From: Hallella bergensis DSM 17361
Lineage (GTDB): Bacteria; Bacteroidota; Bacteroidia; Bacteroidales; Bacteroidaceae
Direction of reading: 5' to 3'
Length of the DNA: 64,000 nucleotides
Assembly (NCBI RefSeq): GCF_000160535.1
Contig: NZ_GG704780.1
Coordinates: 281,103 to 345,102 of the forward strand
Part shown: positions 16,813 through 25,699 of the stretch, piece after piece
Layout: every line of letters begins with the position of its first letter
Position numbering within the stretch: the first letter of the stretch is position 1
Program-made: the position numbers and the translations under genes
Notes under the pieces: model-generated
What the model saw: only the letters and a program-made list of their open reading frames with translations
Told to the model about the DNA's origin: nothing
The model's database searches: none

Positions 16813-18489
16813 TCATTTGGAATTTCTGGCCGCATTGCCCAACAGCGTTCGCGCATTCTCGATAGCTGCTTCTGAGACATTGCTTCCGCTTAACATCTGA
16901 GCCAACTCCCTGATTCTTTCTTCATCGGAGAGTTTCTGCATGTGACTCACGGTACCTTCAGGTGTGTCTTGTTTGCTCACCTTATAATGTACATCGCCCA
17001 ATGCCGCTATCTGAGGGAGATGGGTAATCGAAATAACCTGCCGGTTGTTGTCAGCCATTTCGCGCATGATATGTGCCATTTTTTCTGCTATCCGACCGCT
17101 TACACCCGTATCGATTTCATCGAAAATAATCGTAGGCAGCTTCACGGCACCACTAATCATGGCCTTCAGCGATAGCATGATACGTGCGATTTCACCGCCG
17201 GAAGCCACCTCCGAGATCGGTCGGAGAGGGGTGTTGCTGTTGGCCGTGAAGAGGAAAGAGATATTGTCAATTCCGTTTGATGAGCATTCTTTCTGCTTAA
17301 ATTCTATGGCAAACTTCACGTTCGGAATACCCAATGGTCCCAATCGCTTTTTCATTTCAGCCTCCACCTTGGCTGCAGCTTTCCGGCGAATGTCGCTCAG
17401 TTCCTGGCCCAACTTCATGCATTGGGCATAGCATTTGTCTGCCATGGCCTTGAGTTCCTGCAGTTGTTCGGTGCCATTCTCAATGCTTTGAAGCTCCGTG
17501 TAGATGGCATCCCGCTTTTCTATAAGAGCTTCCACCGTGTCGACATGGTATTTCCGCTCCAGCGAGTAAATCAGGTCGAGCCGGTCGGAGAGCTTTTGTA
17601 GCAATCCTGGGTCGAAGTTAACGTCCTCTGCGCGTTCCTCAACCTCACGGCTCACGTCTTTGAGTTCAATATAAGTGGAATTCAGTCTTTCCACAATCTC
17701 AGAGAGTTCGGGATAAACATCGAGAATACTCTCCAATTGATTGATGCCCTCCCTCACTTGGTCCATGCCTCCGACCGATTCGGCCGAAAGACAGTTGGTG
17801 GCTGTGTAAAGCGCAGTCTTGATATCCTCGGCGTGTGTCAGCGTCCTGAGTTGTTGCTCCACCTCGTCTTGTTCACCCTCCTCGAGTTTGGCATTGTCAA
17901 GTTCCGTGTATTGGAACCGCAGGAAATCCTCATTCTCCCGGTTTTCGTTAAAGTGTTTCTCAAAGGCCATATATCCTTCCTGGGCATCGCGATAGGCTCG
18001 GTACGCCTCCTTGTAGGCTGTTCGTTGCCTGTCGTTTTTGGCCATGATATCCACCACGTTGAGTTGGAAATCCTCCTTTTGCAGCAGCAGACTCTGATGC
18101 TGACTGTGAATGTCAATCAGTCGCTCGCCAAGTTCGCGCATGACATTGAGTGAGGCCGGAGTGTCGTTGATAAATGCGCGGCTTTTGCCGTTGCTGTTTA
18201 TTTCTCGCCGAATAATGCAGTCGCCGGGTTCGAAGTCAATGTTGTTTTCATCAAAAAAGTCCTTCATTTCGTATTTGGACAAATCGAAGTGGGCTTCCAC
18301 AACACACTTGCTTTGCCCGGCTTTGATCTGCTTGGTGTCGGCTCTTTGTCCCAACAACAAATTGATTGCCCCCAGAATAATACTCTTTCCGGCTCCCGTC
18401 TCACCGGTGATAACCGAAAAACCAGGGTATAAAATGATGTTTAATTCGTCAATAAGAGTGAAGTTCCTGACGTAAAGTTGTTTCAGCAT
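16813..18489 (-). CDS. recN: DNA repair protein RecN
   Basis: A 558-residue SMC-like ATPase for double-strand break repair. Walker A GETGAGKS is at 29-36, two long coiled-coil arms fill the middle, and the C-terminal half carries the ABC signature region EVASGGEIARIMLSLK and Walker B PTIIFDEIDTGVSGRIA. Length is normal for the family. It follows DUF4835 by 6 bases and precedes the serine protease by 21, so it is transcribed within the dnaN run. Confidence 0.97.
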   Translation of the reverse strand: MLKQLYVRNFTLIDELNIILYPGFSVITGETGAGKSIILGAINLLLGQRADTKQIKAGQSKCVVEAHFDLSKYEMKDFFDENNIDFEPGDCIIRREINSNGKSRAFINDTPASLNVMRELGERLIDIHSQHQSLLLQKEDFQLNVVDIMAKNDRQRTAYKEAYRAYRDAQEGYMAFEKHFNENRENEDFLRFQYTELDNAKLEEGEQDEVEQQLRTLTHAEDIKTALYTATNCLSAESVGGMDQVREGINQLESILDVYPELSEIVERLNSTYIELKDVSREVEERAEDVNFDPGLLQKLSDRLDLIYSLERKYHVDTVEALIEKRDAIYTELQSIENGTEQLQELKAMADKCYAQCMKLGQELSDIRRKAAAKVEAEMKKRLGPLGIPNVKFAIEFKQKECSSNGIDNISFLFTANSNTPLRPISEVASGGEIARIMLSLKAMISGAVKLPTIIFDEIDTGVSGRIAEKMAHIMREMADNNRQVISITHLPQIAALGDVHYKVSKQDTPEGTVSHMQKLSDEERIRELAQMLSGSNVSEAAIENARTLLGNAARNSK

Positions 18490-18495
18490 GAACTA

Positions 18496-19404
18496 TTATT
18501 GCTTTATTTTTTCCCATGCATTGTTTTGGGAAGCATTGATGGAAAAGAGGATGTCGTAAACGGTTTCCTTCTCCTTTTGAGTTCCTTTTCCTTTATATAT
18601 ATTGGCTAACTCGTCGCGTTTATAGTCTGTCCATATCTGTGGGAGCATGCTTGTCGGCCTTTCCTCGTGACACTTTTTCAGGTCGTTTTCTATGGCCGTG
18701 CTCACCTCGGTGCGCCCACGCTCCACATTATTGGCCATTTCATCGAGTCCTTTGCGGTAATAGTCGTATTGCAATTGTCGAAAAGGCTGCATAGAACCGT
18801 CCAAATAATCGTTAATGATGGCAAAGCGATTACGGTCGCTGTCAAACGATTTCCACCCGGTGAAATTGAGGTTTTGTGCATTGTTGGTTAGGTTCATGCA
18901 GCGTTGCAACACATCTTCGCCGCCCATCGGAGCAAAGCTATCGAGATTCATCCCGATGAAAAGATAGGCGTAATAGGCAAAGAGGGCGGTGAGCTGATTG
19001 TCCACCGACTGCTCGTTCCACTCCAACTGGTCAAACGGATTGAACTGGAAATTGAAGTCGTTGTCCGTGATTTGAAACAGGGTCGTGGTGTATGATGCGT
19101 TGTAGACAGGGCGGTTGGCCTGAACCATGGCCTTGCAGGTAAACATACCCGTAGCCTGGTCGTATTTCGTTACGGTTATATTGAAACTGCAACTGATACG
19201 TTCGTTCTTTTGGAACTTGAGGTTGGTCCACTGCCGGTCGTTGACAAACTGCTCCAGCGTCTGTTGCAAATTCTCGAACACAGTGGCTTCGGTGCCCTGT
19301 ATCTGGTTATGGTTAACCACAATCCGGGCATCGAGTTCTTGTGCCGAAGCCATCATGGACGAAAGTCCAGCGACACAACAAGCAATCCATGAACGCAACT
19401 GCAT
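18496..19404 (-). CDS. Exported DUF4835 family protein
   Basis: A 302-residue protein with signal peptide (ends MASAQELDA). Diagnostic stretches are FNPFDQLEWNEQSVDNQLTA and YAYLFIGMNLDSFAP, which match DUF4835, a family conserved across Bacteroidota next to recN. I recall some pipelines relating it to type IX secretion (PorD), but cannot confirm that from sequence. It lies 18 bases after the exonuclease gene. In related genomes I would expect coaBC near here; it is absent. Confidence 0.8.
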   Translation of the reverse strand: MQLRSWIACCVAGLSSMMASAQELDARIVVNHNQIQGTEATVFENLQQTLEQFVNDRQWTNLKFQKNERISCSFNITVTKYDQATGMFTCKAMVQANRPVYNASYTTTLFQITDNDFNFQFNPFDQLEWNEQSVDNQLTALFAYYAYLFIGMNLDSFAPMGGEDVLQRCMNLTNNAQNLNFTGWKSFDSDRNRFAIINDYLDGSMQPFRQLQYDYYRKGLDEMANNVERGRTEVSTAIENDLKKCHEERPTSMLPQIWTDYKRDELANIYKGKGTQKEKETVYDILFSINASQNNAWEKIKQ

Positions 19405-19422
19405 AACTTGCTGTGGTATAGT

Positions 19423-20286
19423 TTAAAAGTTACTATTCATCTTAGCCTCGCGCAGTTGAATACGTGTCAACACTTGTTTGGTGTTGAGGGGGAAGTCCGA
19501 CGACAGTATCCAGTTGCAAAAACCTGGGTCGCGGTGCACCACGTCGGCTACCGCCCAACCTTTGTATTTGCTGAAGTTGAACACCTCGTGCAGGCGTGGT
19601 TTCCCATGACTGTCGAGCAGGGTTTTCCCATCCCCGTCTTTCATCTCCTGCCAAACGATACGGCCGGCAAAGTCAACATTATTGCTCATGGTCGAGAACT
19701 CGGCCAGCACATCCATGTCGTTGGCCAGCGTCTTTTCCGGGTCGGCAGGATTTTCAGGGTTATATTTGTCCAACTGTCCTTGCAGCACCCGATAGGTTGC
19801 CTCCGTATCTTCGTCTGCCCGGTGAGCCTGGAAGTCGTCCTCCATCTTGTTGCCCGTGTAGAAACGATAGGCGGCAGCAAGATTTCGAGGTTCCATTTTG
19901 TGAAAGATGTTCTGGGCATCAATGAGCCTGCAGCGTTGAAAATCGAAGTCGACACCGGCTCGCAGAAATTCTTCGGCCAGCATAGGAACGTCGAAACGGT
20001 TGGAGTTGAAACCGGCAAAGTCGCATCCCGCAAACGTTTCCTGCAGCGACTTCGCTATCTGCTTGAATGTGGGGGCATCCTTCACCATGTCATCGGTGAT
20101 GTGGGTCAGCTCCTGAACGAATGGCGGGATAGGCTTCTCCGGGTTGACGAAGAGGCTCTTGCGCTCTTCGTTGCCCTGGGGGTCTACCTTGATATATGAT
20201 ATCTGGATGATCCGATCCGTGGCCAAATCCAGGCCGGTGGTCTCCAAGTCGAATATGATAAGAGGTTTGGTAAGGTTTAACTTCAT
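19423..20286 (-). CDS. DnaQ-like 3'-5' exonuclease
   Basis: A 287-residue DEDDh exonuclease. Exo I is IIFDLETTGLD (Asp and Glu metal ligands, near residue 13), Exo II is AGFNSNRFDVPML, and Exo III is AHRADEDTEATY with the catalytic His and Asp. It could be a proofreading or repair nuclease. It lies 7 bases downstream of dnaN, a neighbourhood that suggests work at or near the replication fork. The last ~100 residues are an additional domain I do not recognise. Confidence 0.92.
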   Translation of the reverse strand: MKLNLTKPLIIFDLETTGLDLATDRIIQISYIKVDPQGNEERKSLFVNPEKPIPPFVQELTHITDDMVKDAPTFKQIAKSLQETFAGCDFAGFNSNRFDVPMLAEEFLRAGVDFDFQRCRLIDAQNIFHKMEPRNLAAAYRFYTGNKMEDDFQAHRADEDTEATYRVLQGQLDKYNPENPADPEKTLANDMDVLAEFSTMSNNVDFAGRIVWQEMKDGDGKTLLDSHGKPRLHEVFNFSKYKGWAVADVVHRDPGFCNWILSSDFPLNTKQVLTRIQLREAKMNSNF

Positions 20287-20293
20287 GTCTGTT

Positions 20294-21418
20294 TTAATCG
20301 TTGAGTAGCAAGGGCATGATGAGCATCAGCAGGTCTTCGTTCTCCAACTGTGTGGCCGGAATCACGACTCCTGCACGACTGGGATCGCCAAGCTGTATTT
20401 TGATCTCGTCGGTGTCGAGCGAATTGAGTATTTCCATGAGGAAATCTCCACGGAAACCTATCTGCATCGGCTGCCCGTTGTATTCGCAAACCAGTTCTTC
20501 CTTGGCTCTGGTGGCAAAGTCGAGGTCTTCTGACGACACCTCAAGGCTGCCCGTATTCAGACGGAAGCGCACCAATTGACTGCTCATGCTGGCAAACGGA
20601 AGAACGCGGCGAATCGCCGACAGCAACACCTTGCGATCGATGTTCACTTCGTTGGGATTGTCCGTCGGAATAGCTGCATTATAATTGGGGAACACGCCCT
20701 CGATCAGACGGCAAATCAACAGGCCTTCGGAGTATTTGACTTCGGCCGACTGGTCGTTAAACTTGATCACCACGTCGCCATGTTCCTTGGCAAGGGTGTT
20801 TTTCAGCAGGGTGGCTGGCTTCTTGGGCATGATGAGCGAAGCAGGTATGTCGCTCTTGATGCTGTAGTTGCGACAACGCACCAGCTTGTGGCCGTCGCTG
20901 GCAACAAAGGACAGGCAGTCGGGCGTGAGATCGAAGTACACACCGTTCATCACCGGACGAATCTCGTTGTTGTCGGTGGCAAAGAGTGTGCGCGAAAGAC
21001 TGTTGCACAACATTTCTGCATCGATGGTGATCACGTGTACATCACCCGACAGCGGTTCGTTGCGCGGATAATCATCGGCATTTTGTGCCGCAAACTGGTA
21101 TTGACCATTCTGGTATCCCACGGTCACCTCGTAGGTGTCGGGGTTAACTTCGAAAGTCAGGGGCTGCTCGGGCAATTCCTTCACAGCATCGAGGATGGTA
21201 TGACTGGGGATGGCAAAAACGCCATCGGTGTCAAAATTATCGAGTGCCAGCGATGCTTGCATCATGTTTTCATTGTCTGATGCAGTAATGGTGAGTTGTC
21301 CGTTGTGCACCTGCATGAGAAAACTCTCAAGAATAGGCAGGGAATTCTTGTTGTTGATAACCTTTGAAAGCGTTTGCAAACGACTGTTAAGGGCAGTGCT
21401 GGATAAAGTGAATCTCAT
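20294..21418 (-). CDS. dnaN: DNA polymerase III beta sliding clamp
   Basis: A 374-residue protein beginning MRFTLSSTALNSRLQTLSKV and ending LENEDLLMLIMPLLLND, typical of the three-domain beta clamp (PMRP-type C-terminal motif is LIMPLLL here). It encircles DNA and tethers polymerases. First gene of the run dnaN, exonuclease, DUF4835, recN, protease, with its own -7 box. No dnaA lies nearby, so this is not evidence for the replication origin. Confidence 0.97.
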   Translation of the reverse strand: MRFTLSSTALNSRLQTLSKVINNKNSLPILESFLMQVHNGQLTITASDNENMMQASLALDNFDTDGVFAIPSHTILDAVKELPEQPLTFEVNPDTYEVTVGYQNGQYQFAAQNADDYPRNEPLSGDVHVITIDAEMLCNSLSRTLFATDNNEIRPVMNGVYFDLTPDCLSFVASDGHKLVRCRNYSIKSDIPASLIMPKKPATLLKNTLAKEHGDVVIKFNDQSAEVKYSEGLLICRLIEGVFPNYNAAIPTDNPNEVNIDRKVLLSAIRRVLPFASMSSQLVRFRLNTGSLEVSSEDLDFATRAKEELVCEYNGQPMQIGFRGDFLMEILNSLDTDEIKIQLGDPSRAGVVIPATQLENEDLLMLIMPLLLND

Positions 21419-21446
21419 AAGTTCTGGTATTTGTTATATTTTCTCA

Positions 21447-21454
21447 CAAAGATA
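21447..21454 (-). promoter_or_regulatory. Predicted -7 box for dnaN
   Basis: Minus-strand TATCTTTG, exact TAnnTTTG match, 28 bases before the dnaN ATG. No clear TTG at -33. Confidence 0.55.
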
Positions 21455-21524
21455 CTAAAAATTCATCTAAAGAAAATGCACAATTGTTTTTTTTTCTTCT
21501 TTTTTGTTTTTTCAGAGCCAAAAG

Positions 21525-21556
21525 TTTGCGTTTTATAAATATTTTTCCTAATTTCG
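21525..21556 (+). promoter_or_regulatory. Predicted promoter of the DUF3127 gene
   Basis: TTTG (21525-21528), 20-base spacer, TAATTTCG (21549-21556), one mismatch to TAnnTTTG. The leader would be about 40 bases. Confidence 0.6.
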
Positions 21557-21598
21557 CATACAGTTTAAACGTGCAAAACAATTAAAATCACACATAAT

Positions 21599-22009
21599 AT
21601 GTCATTACAAGGAATAGAAGTAGAGGGAATCATCATCAAGGAATATCCTGCCAAAGAGGGGGTGTCCAACAGGACCGGCAACCCTTGGAAATCTCAGGAA
21701 TTTGTTATTCAGACCAAGGATCAGTATCCCCGAACCTGTCTTTTCAGGGTGTTTGGAGCAGATAAGATCGAGCAATTCAACATTCATCAGGGTGATAACA
21801 TTCGCGTGTGGTTAGACATCAACGCCCGCGCATGGCAGGATCGCTATTTTAACGATATCAGTGCTTTCCGCGTAGACCATGTGGACGCCAATGCAGCTCC
21901 GGCTCCGGCACAGGGCGAAGCAGCTCCGACACAGGAGGCTGGTGCAGCGACAACCGGGTCTGACCCGCTGGCTGCCTCATCCGACGGATCGGACGACCTG
22001 CCCTTCTAA
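21599..22009 (+). CDS. DUF3127 single-stranded-DNA-binding-like protein
   Basis: A 136-residue protein with an OB-fold-like core (EVEGIIIKEYPAKEGVS, WKSQEFVIQT, RTCLFRVFGADKI) matching DUF3127. A low-complexity Ala/Pro/Gln linker and the acidic end SDDLPF follow, the same C-terminal tip that SSB uses to recruit repair proteins. An SSB-like role is inferred from this. The gene is divergent from dnaN and ends at a strong terminator. Confidence 0.85.
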   Translation: MSLQGIEVEGIIIKEYPAKEGVSNRTGNPWKSQEFVIQTKDQYPRTCLFRVFGADKIEQFNIHQGDNIRVWLDINARAWQDRYFNDISAFRVDHVDANAAPAPAQGEAAPTQEAGAATTGSDPLAASSDGSDDLPF

Positions 22010-22036
22010 GACTTATACGAAGAACCATTAAACTGG

Positions 22037-22074
22037 GGGCGGCATTTGCAACAAGATTGTTGCAGGTGCCGCCC
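22037..22074 (+). terminator. Strong terminator after the DUF3127 gene
   Basis: GGGCGGCA (22037-22044) pairs with TGCCGCCC (22067-22074), with an inner GCAAC/GTTGC stem. It begins 28 bases after the stop; the T-run after it is short (CAAGTTTT). Confidence 0.75.
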
Positions 22075-22267
22075 TCAAGTTTTAGATACCTGAATAAAAC
22101 CTGCGAAAAAATCGAATAAAGTAGATCGCATGCTTGGCGAATTTAAAAACAAAAACACAACGTCTCTGAATTCGTCAAAAAAATGAGTTTTCTGCAATCC
22201 GCTGTCTACCAGACCGGTGATAAAGAACACGCCATTTCACCGAACAAAAGTTTTTTAAACGGGTTGC

Positions 22268-22377
22268 GGTTGATATTTAACGGCAAGATGATTAAGGCTT
22301 AGTGGTCAGGCGAAAAAGCCCGATCCACACGACGTTTAAAGCCTATCCGCATCCTGATTAAACCTTATTGGCGGAGC
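22268..22377. repeat. 22-base-period degenerate tandem array 2 (5 units)
   Basis: Units start at 22268, 22290, 22312, 22334 and 22356: GGTTGATATTTAACGGC, GATTAAGGCTTAGTGG, GAAAAAGCCCGATCC, GTTTAAAGCCTATCCGC, GATTAAACCTTATTGGC, each completed to exactly 22 bases. Clearest of the five arrays. Confidence 0.85.
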
Positions 22378-22421
22378 GGGTCGAATGTTTTGCATCAAAA
22401 ATGGGATAATAACAGCGCAAA

Positions 22422-22451
22422 AACGACCGTTCCGTTTCTGGAACGATCGTT
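22422..22451. terminator. Bidirectional terminator after fbp
   Basis: AACGACCGTTCC, 6-base loop, GGAACGATCGTT (one mismatch in 12 pairs), with a T-run on both strands. It sits 39 bases past the fbp stop. Confidence 0.85.
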
Positions 22452-22490
22452 TTTTGCGTCATGTTTTTGGTGAAGTTTTCCTGACAATCT

Positions 22491-24482
22491 TTACCTCCTT
22501 CGCTCATGCTGGCTAATCAAACCATGCCGATAGGCGTAAAGCAGTTTTTCGAGATCGGCTATCTGTTTGCGCAGCTCGACGCCGATGTCGGTATCGGCCA
22601 CCAGCATTCTGTTTGACGACATTTCCACGATTTGAGTGGTCGACTTGATGTCGGTTCCCTTTTCAATCGCATCCTTGGCACTGGTAAACGGCTCGTGTTG
22701 TACCAGCTGGAGACCTCGGCTGTGGTACACTAAGGTGTATCCGGCTATGCCGGTCTCCTTGTGATAGGCTTGCGAAAAACCACCGTCGATAACCATGAGC
22801 TTGCCATTGGCCTTGATGGGGTTTTCCCCGTCGCGCGCATGCACGGGCACATGGCCGTTGATGATATGTCGATTGGGACCCTTTACCCCAAAGGAATCGA
22901 GGATATAGTCGCACACGTCTTCGTTGTCACGACACTTGAAATAGTTTCCCTTACACTCGTTGTGGGTCTCCTTTTCTTTGATAAAGTAACGCTCGAACGT
23001 AGCCATCTTCTGCTTATCAAACAGAGGACTGTTGGGGCCGCACCATAAGTAGTAGAAATAATCTATCGGATACGCTCTGACCTCATCGCTCAAGTATTCT
23101 TGAAAGGCCAGGCGAATCACATGCCCAATGTCTTTCATGAGTTGCAGTCCGGACGCTTTTTTGCCTGGATATACCTCCACTTCCTTCAGCGTTCCGTCGT
23201 CGTTGAGCGGCACCGAACCATGGAAGAGCAGATTGTTATTGTAGATGCCATACATGCAACCATGAGCCAGCAACACGCTCATGTGCTTTTGCAGTTTTTC
23301 GCTTACGGAGAAGCTGTGGTGCAATTTTTTGATTAATTCTTGCTCATCGGCTGTCAGGGCGTTGGGGTTCTTGGGGTCAATGGTGGGGAAATTGCAGCTG
23401 GTCAGCTCATATTCCTTGCCATCCAGTGTGATGGTGCCCCGTTCGTAGTCGATCTGTTCCAGTAGTTTGCGGTTTTGCATCTGCCAGGCTGGGTATTTGT
23501 CAAAGAGCTGGGCTTCCAGTTTGAACGACAAAACCGTGATAGCCTTGTGCATCTGGGCAATGAGGCGCACGGTTTTCTCGTCAGCATGCTCGCTCCTGCC
23601 CGTCAGTCTTGGCATGAACTCCTGACACGGGTCATCGCCGTAAGTCTCCATGGCAAATGTGGCTAAGGGGACGAGGTTGATGCCGTAGCCATCTTCCAAG
23701 GTAATCAGGTTGGCATAGCGTAGCGACAGTCGGATGACCGTGCAGATGCACGAGTTGTTGCCGGCCGCAGCCCCCATCCAAAGAATATCGTGGTTGCCCC
23801 AGGTGATATCCCAATGATGATAGTTCTCCAGCAGGTCCATGATCTTGTGTGCCCCCGGCCCACGGTCGTAGACATCTCCAAGAATGTGTAACTGGTCTAT
23901 GGCCAGTCGCTGGATAACATTGGATATGGCAATGATGAAGTCGTCGGCCCGACCGGTGTCTATAATCGTGTCTATGATGACATTGATGTAAGCCGCCTTG
24001 TTGACATCCTCGGTCCGTTCATCGAGCAGTTCCTGGATGATGTAGGCATAATCTTTGGGCAAAGACTTACCCACTTTCGAGCGAGTGTACTTGCTTGACA
24101 CATCCCGGCAAACCGCCACAAGCCTGTGAATGGTGATGCGATACCAGTCCTCGATATTCTGTTCCTCCTCCTTCACCAATTCAAGCTTCTGTCCGGGATA
24201 GTAGATCAGGGTACACAGTTCTCTCTTTTCAGCTTCGCGCAGCGTGATGCCAAATAGGTCGTTCACTTTGCGCTTGATGTTTCCGGAGGCGTTTTTCAGA
24301 ACATGCCGAAAGGCCTCATACTCACCATGGAGGTCGGCCAAGAAATGCTCGGTGGCTTTGGGCAGGTTGAGTATGGCTCGGAGGTTGATGATTTCGGTGC
24401 TGGCATCCGCTATCGTCGGAAACGAATTGGAGAGCAACTGTATGTAGCGCATGTCGTTCTCGATGTCAAAGTTGTGTTCCAT
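22491..24482 (-). CDS. fbp: Class III fructose-1,6-bisphosphatase
   Basis: A 663-residue Firmicutes/Bacteroidota-type (class III) FBPase, unrelated in fold to the E. coli enzyme. Metallophosphoesterase motifs are visible: FLADLHGEYEAF, GDVYDRGPGAHKIMD, WGNHDILW and a later GHVPV. It converts fructose-1,6-bisphosphate to fructose-6-phosphate in gluconeogenesis. It is the last gene of the long minus-strand run, 48 bases after a glycosyltransferase-like gene, and ends at a strong terminator. Confidence 0.96.
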   Translation of the reverse strand: MEHNFDIENDMRYIQLLSNSFPTIADASTEIINLRAILNLPKATEHFLADLHGEYEAFRHVLKNASGNIKRKVNDLFGITLREAEKRELCTLIYYPGQKLELVKEEEQNIEDWYRITIHRLVAVCRDVSSKYTRSKVGKSLPKDYAYIIQELLDERTEDVNKAAYINVIIDTIIDTGRADDFIIAISNVIQRLAIDQLHILGDVYDRGPGAHKIMDLLENYHHWDITWGNHDILWMGAAAGNNSCICTVIRLSLRYANLITLEDGYGINLVPLATFAMETYGDDPCQEFMPRLTGRSEHADEKTVRLIAQMHKAITVLSFKLEAQLFDKYPAWQMQNRKLLEQIDYERGTITLDGKEYELTSCNFPTIDPKNPNALTADEQELIKKLHHSFSVSEKLQKHMSVLLAHGCMYGIYNNNLLFHGSVPLNDDGTLKEVEVYPGKKASGLQLMKDIGHVIRLAFQEYLSDEVRAYPIDYFYYLWCGPNSPLFDKQKMATFERYFIKEKETHNECKGNYFKCRDNEDVCDYILDSFGVKGPNRHIINGHVPVHARDGENPIKANGKLMVIDGGFSQAYHKETGIAGYTLVYHSRGLQLVQHEPFTSAKDAIEKGTDIKSTTQIVEMSSNRMLVADTDIGVELRKQIADLEKLLYAYRHGLISQHERRR

Positions 24483-24530
24483 TATTTAAAGATTTAATCA
24501 GTATCAATTAATTATTTAATTTCAAAGCAG

Positions 24531-25694
24531 TTATGCCCACGTGTTAAACTTGGTTATATTGCTTTTGAGTTGCTGGGCCGCACGATCATCCTTCGGTCGG
24601 AAAGGCATGAAACCCTCTGTGAGATTCAATAGGTCGTGCATGACGGTCATGAGTCGCGAGGCGAAGTCTGCCAATCCCAATTCGTTCACAATTTCGTTCA
24701 TTCGGTCTTCGTCCATATCGCAGAAGCGCAACGTGGTGTAGATATTGGCCAAATGAAGGAGTGGGGCAGTGTGATGCTCGGTTTCGTGCTTGAGGTTCAG
24801 CAGTTCGATGCAGAGTTTGCGCTCGTTTACCTCGTGTTCCTTGAGCAAAGATTCCAATTTGCTGTTGAGCGATGAGCTTTTAAAGCAAAGTTCATCGTCT
24901 TGCAGTATGCATGCAGGATAGGATTGGTGAATCGTGAATCGATTGATAGCCTCCGTGTTGATTTCCGGCGGCGTGAAGTTGATTCGCTCGAATGCGGTTT
25001 CTATGGGTTCGATGATGTTTTCATCGTCGGCATATATCATGATTCTACGCCAGTCGGTGCCGGTCAGTTTGTTGAGGAGTTCTTTGATCGACGCGCAACG
25101 AGGCTGGTCGAGCAGCACATCCCGGTCTGTACCGAGTTGGAGCAAGTCGCCGACTGCCTGCTTGGAATCGGACGAGAGAAGCAGTCGGGCCTGGGTGTCG
25201 AGAACTTTGCGATAGAGCACAGACATACTATCGCCCATCTCTGCAAACGTCAACTGGTTTGTCAACACGGGATTCATGACCAGCATCCAACGTTGGTTCC
25301 AGCCCAAGCTGCTGAACGTGTCACACTCCAGCTTGCTGCAGAGGTGTATGGCCGATGCTTTTTGGATGGCATTTTTCTGCCTCTTGTAACCGCAGGTGGG
25401 TTTGAGGTTCTTGATGTTCCAGGGCTGAAGTCCGCCCAAGAGTGTATAGACGGTGGGAATGTGCAGTTTGTAGGCAGTGTGCTGCAGCTGTATGACGGCA
25501 GTGTTCCAGCAGCCGAAGATATGAATGATATCGTAGTTGCTGAGCATTTCGGAGCCGAGGCCATGCAGCGATGTGCGGAGATCCACCTCTGCACGCTGCG
25601 ACAAAATGTGTGCTAATCCCGTGGTCAGCTCGTGGTTAACAGCTACGGCATCGGCTTTGGGAGATACGAAAAACAGGATTTTGAGTGGTTCCAT
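24531..25694 (-). CDS. Glycosyltransferase-like protein (GT4-type N-domain)
   Basis: A 387-residue cytoplasmic protein. The N-terminal part (PLKILFFVSPKADAVAVNHE, YDIIHIFGCWNT, IPTVYTLLGGLQPW, IHLCSKLECDTF) looks like the acceptor domain of GT4 glycosyltransferases. The usual C-terminal donor domain with EX7E is not recognisable; instead there is a helical region rich in Leu, Glu and His. It may be a divergent or inactive transferase. It follows a GT2 gene by 5 bases, so the two probably act together. Confidence 0.6.
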   Translation of the reverse strand: MEPLKILFFVSPKADAVAVNHELTTGLAHILSQRAEVDLRTSLHGLGSEMLSNYDIIHIFGCWNTAVIQLQHTAYKLHIPTVYTLLGGLQPWNIKNLKPTCGYKRQKNAIQKASAIHLCSKLECDTFSSLGWNQRWMLVMNPVLTNQLTFAEMGDSMSVLYRKVLDTQARLLLSSDSKQAVGDLLQLGTDRDVLLDQPRCASIKELLNKLTGTDWRRIMIYADDENIIEPIETAFERINFTPPEINTEAINRFTIHQSYPACILQDDELCFKSSSLNSKLESLLKEHEVNERKLCIELLNLKHETEHHTAPLLHLANIYTTLRFCDMDEDRMNEIVNELGLADFASRLMTVMHDLLNLTEGFMPFRPKDDRAAQQLKSNITKFNTWA

Positions 25695-25699
25695 GGCGT

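Larger units (their letters stand above)
22010..22490. other. 481-base intergenic gap between convergent genes
   Basis: Lies between the ends of the DUF3127 gene and fbp. It holds a terminator for each side (22037-22074, 22422-22451) and a five-unit 22-base-period array (22268-22377). The rest (about 22080-22260) is AT-rich with nothing recognised. As both flanking genes end here, the array is unlikely to be a promoter element. Confidence 0.75.

Noticed and set aside
22268..22377. CRISPR array
   Set aside because: The units are contiguous 22-mers with no spacers and are degenerate; no cas genes nearby.
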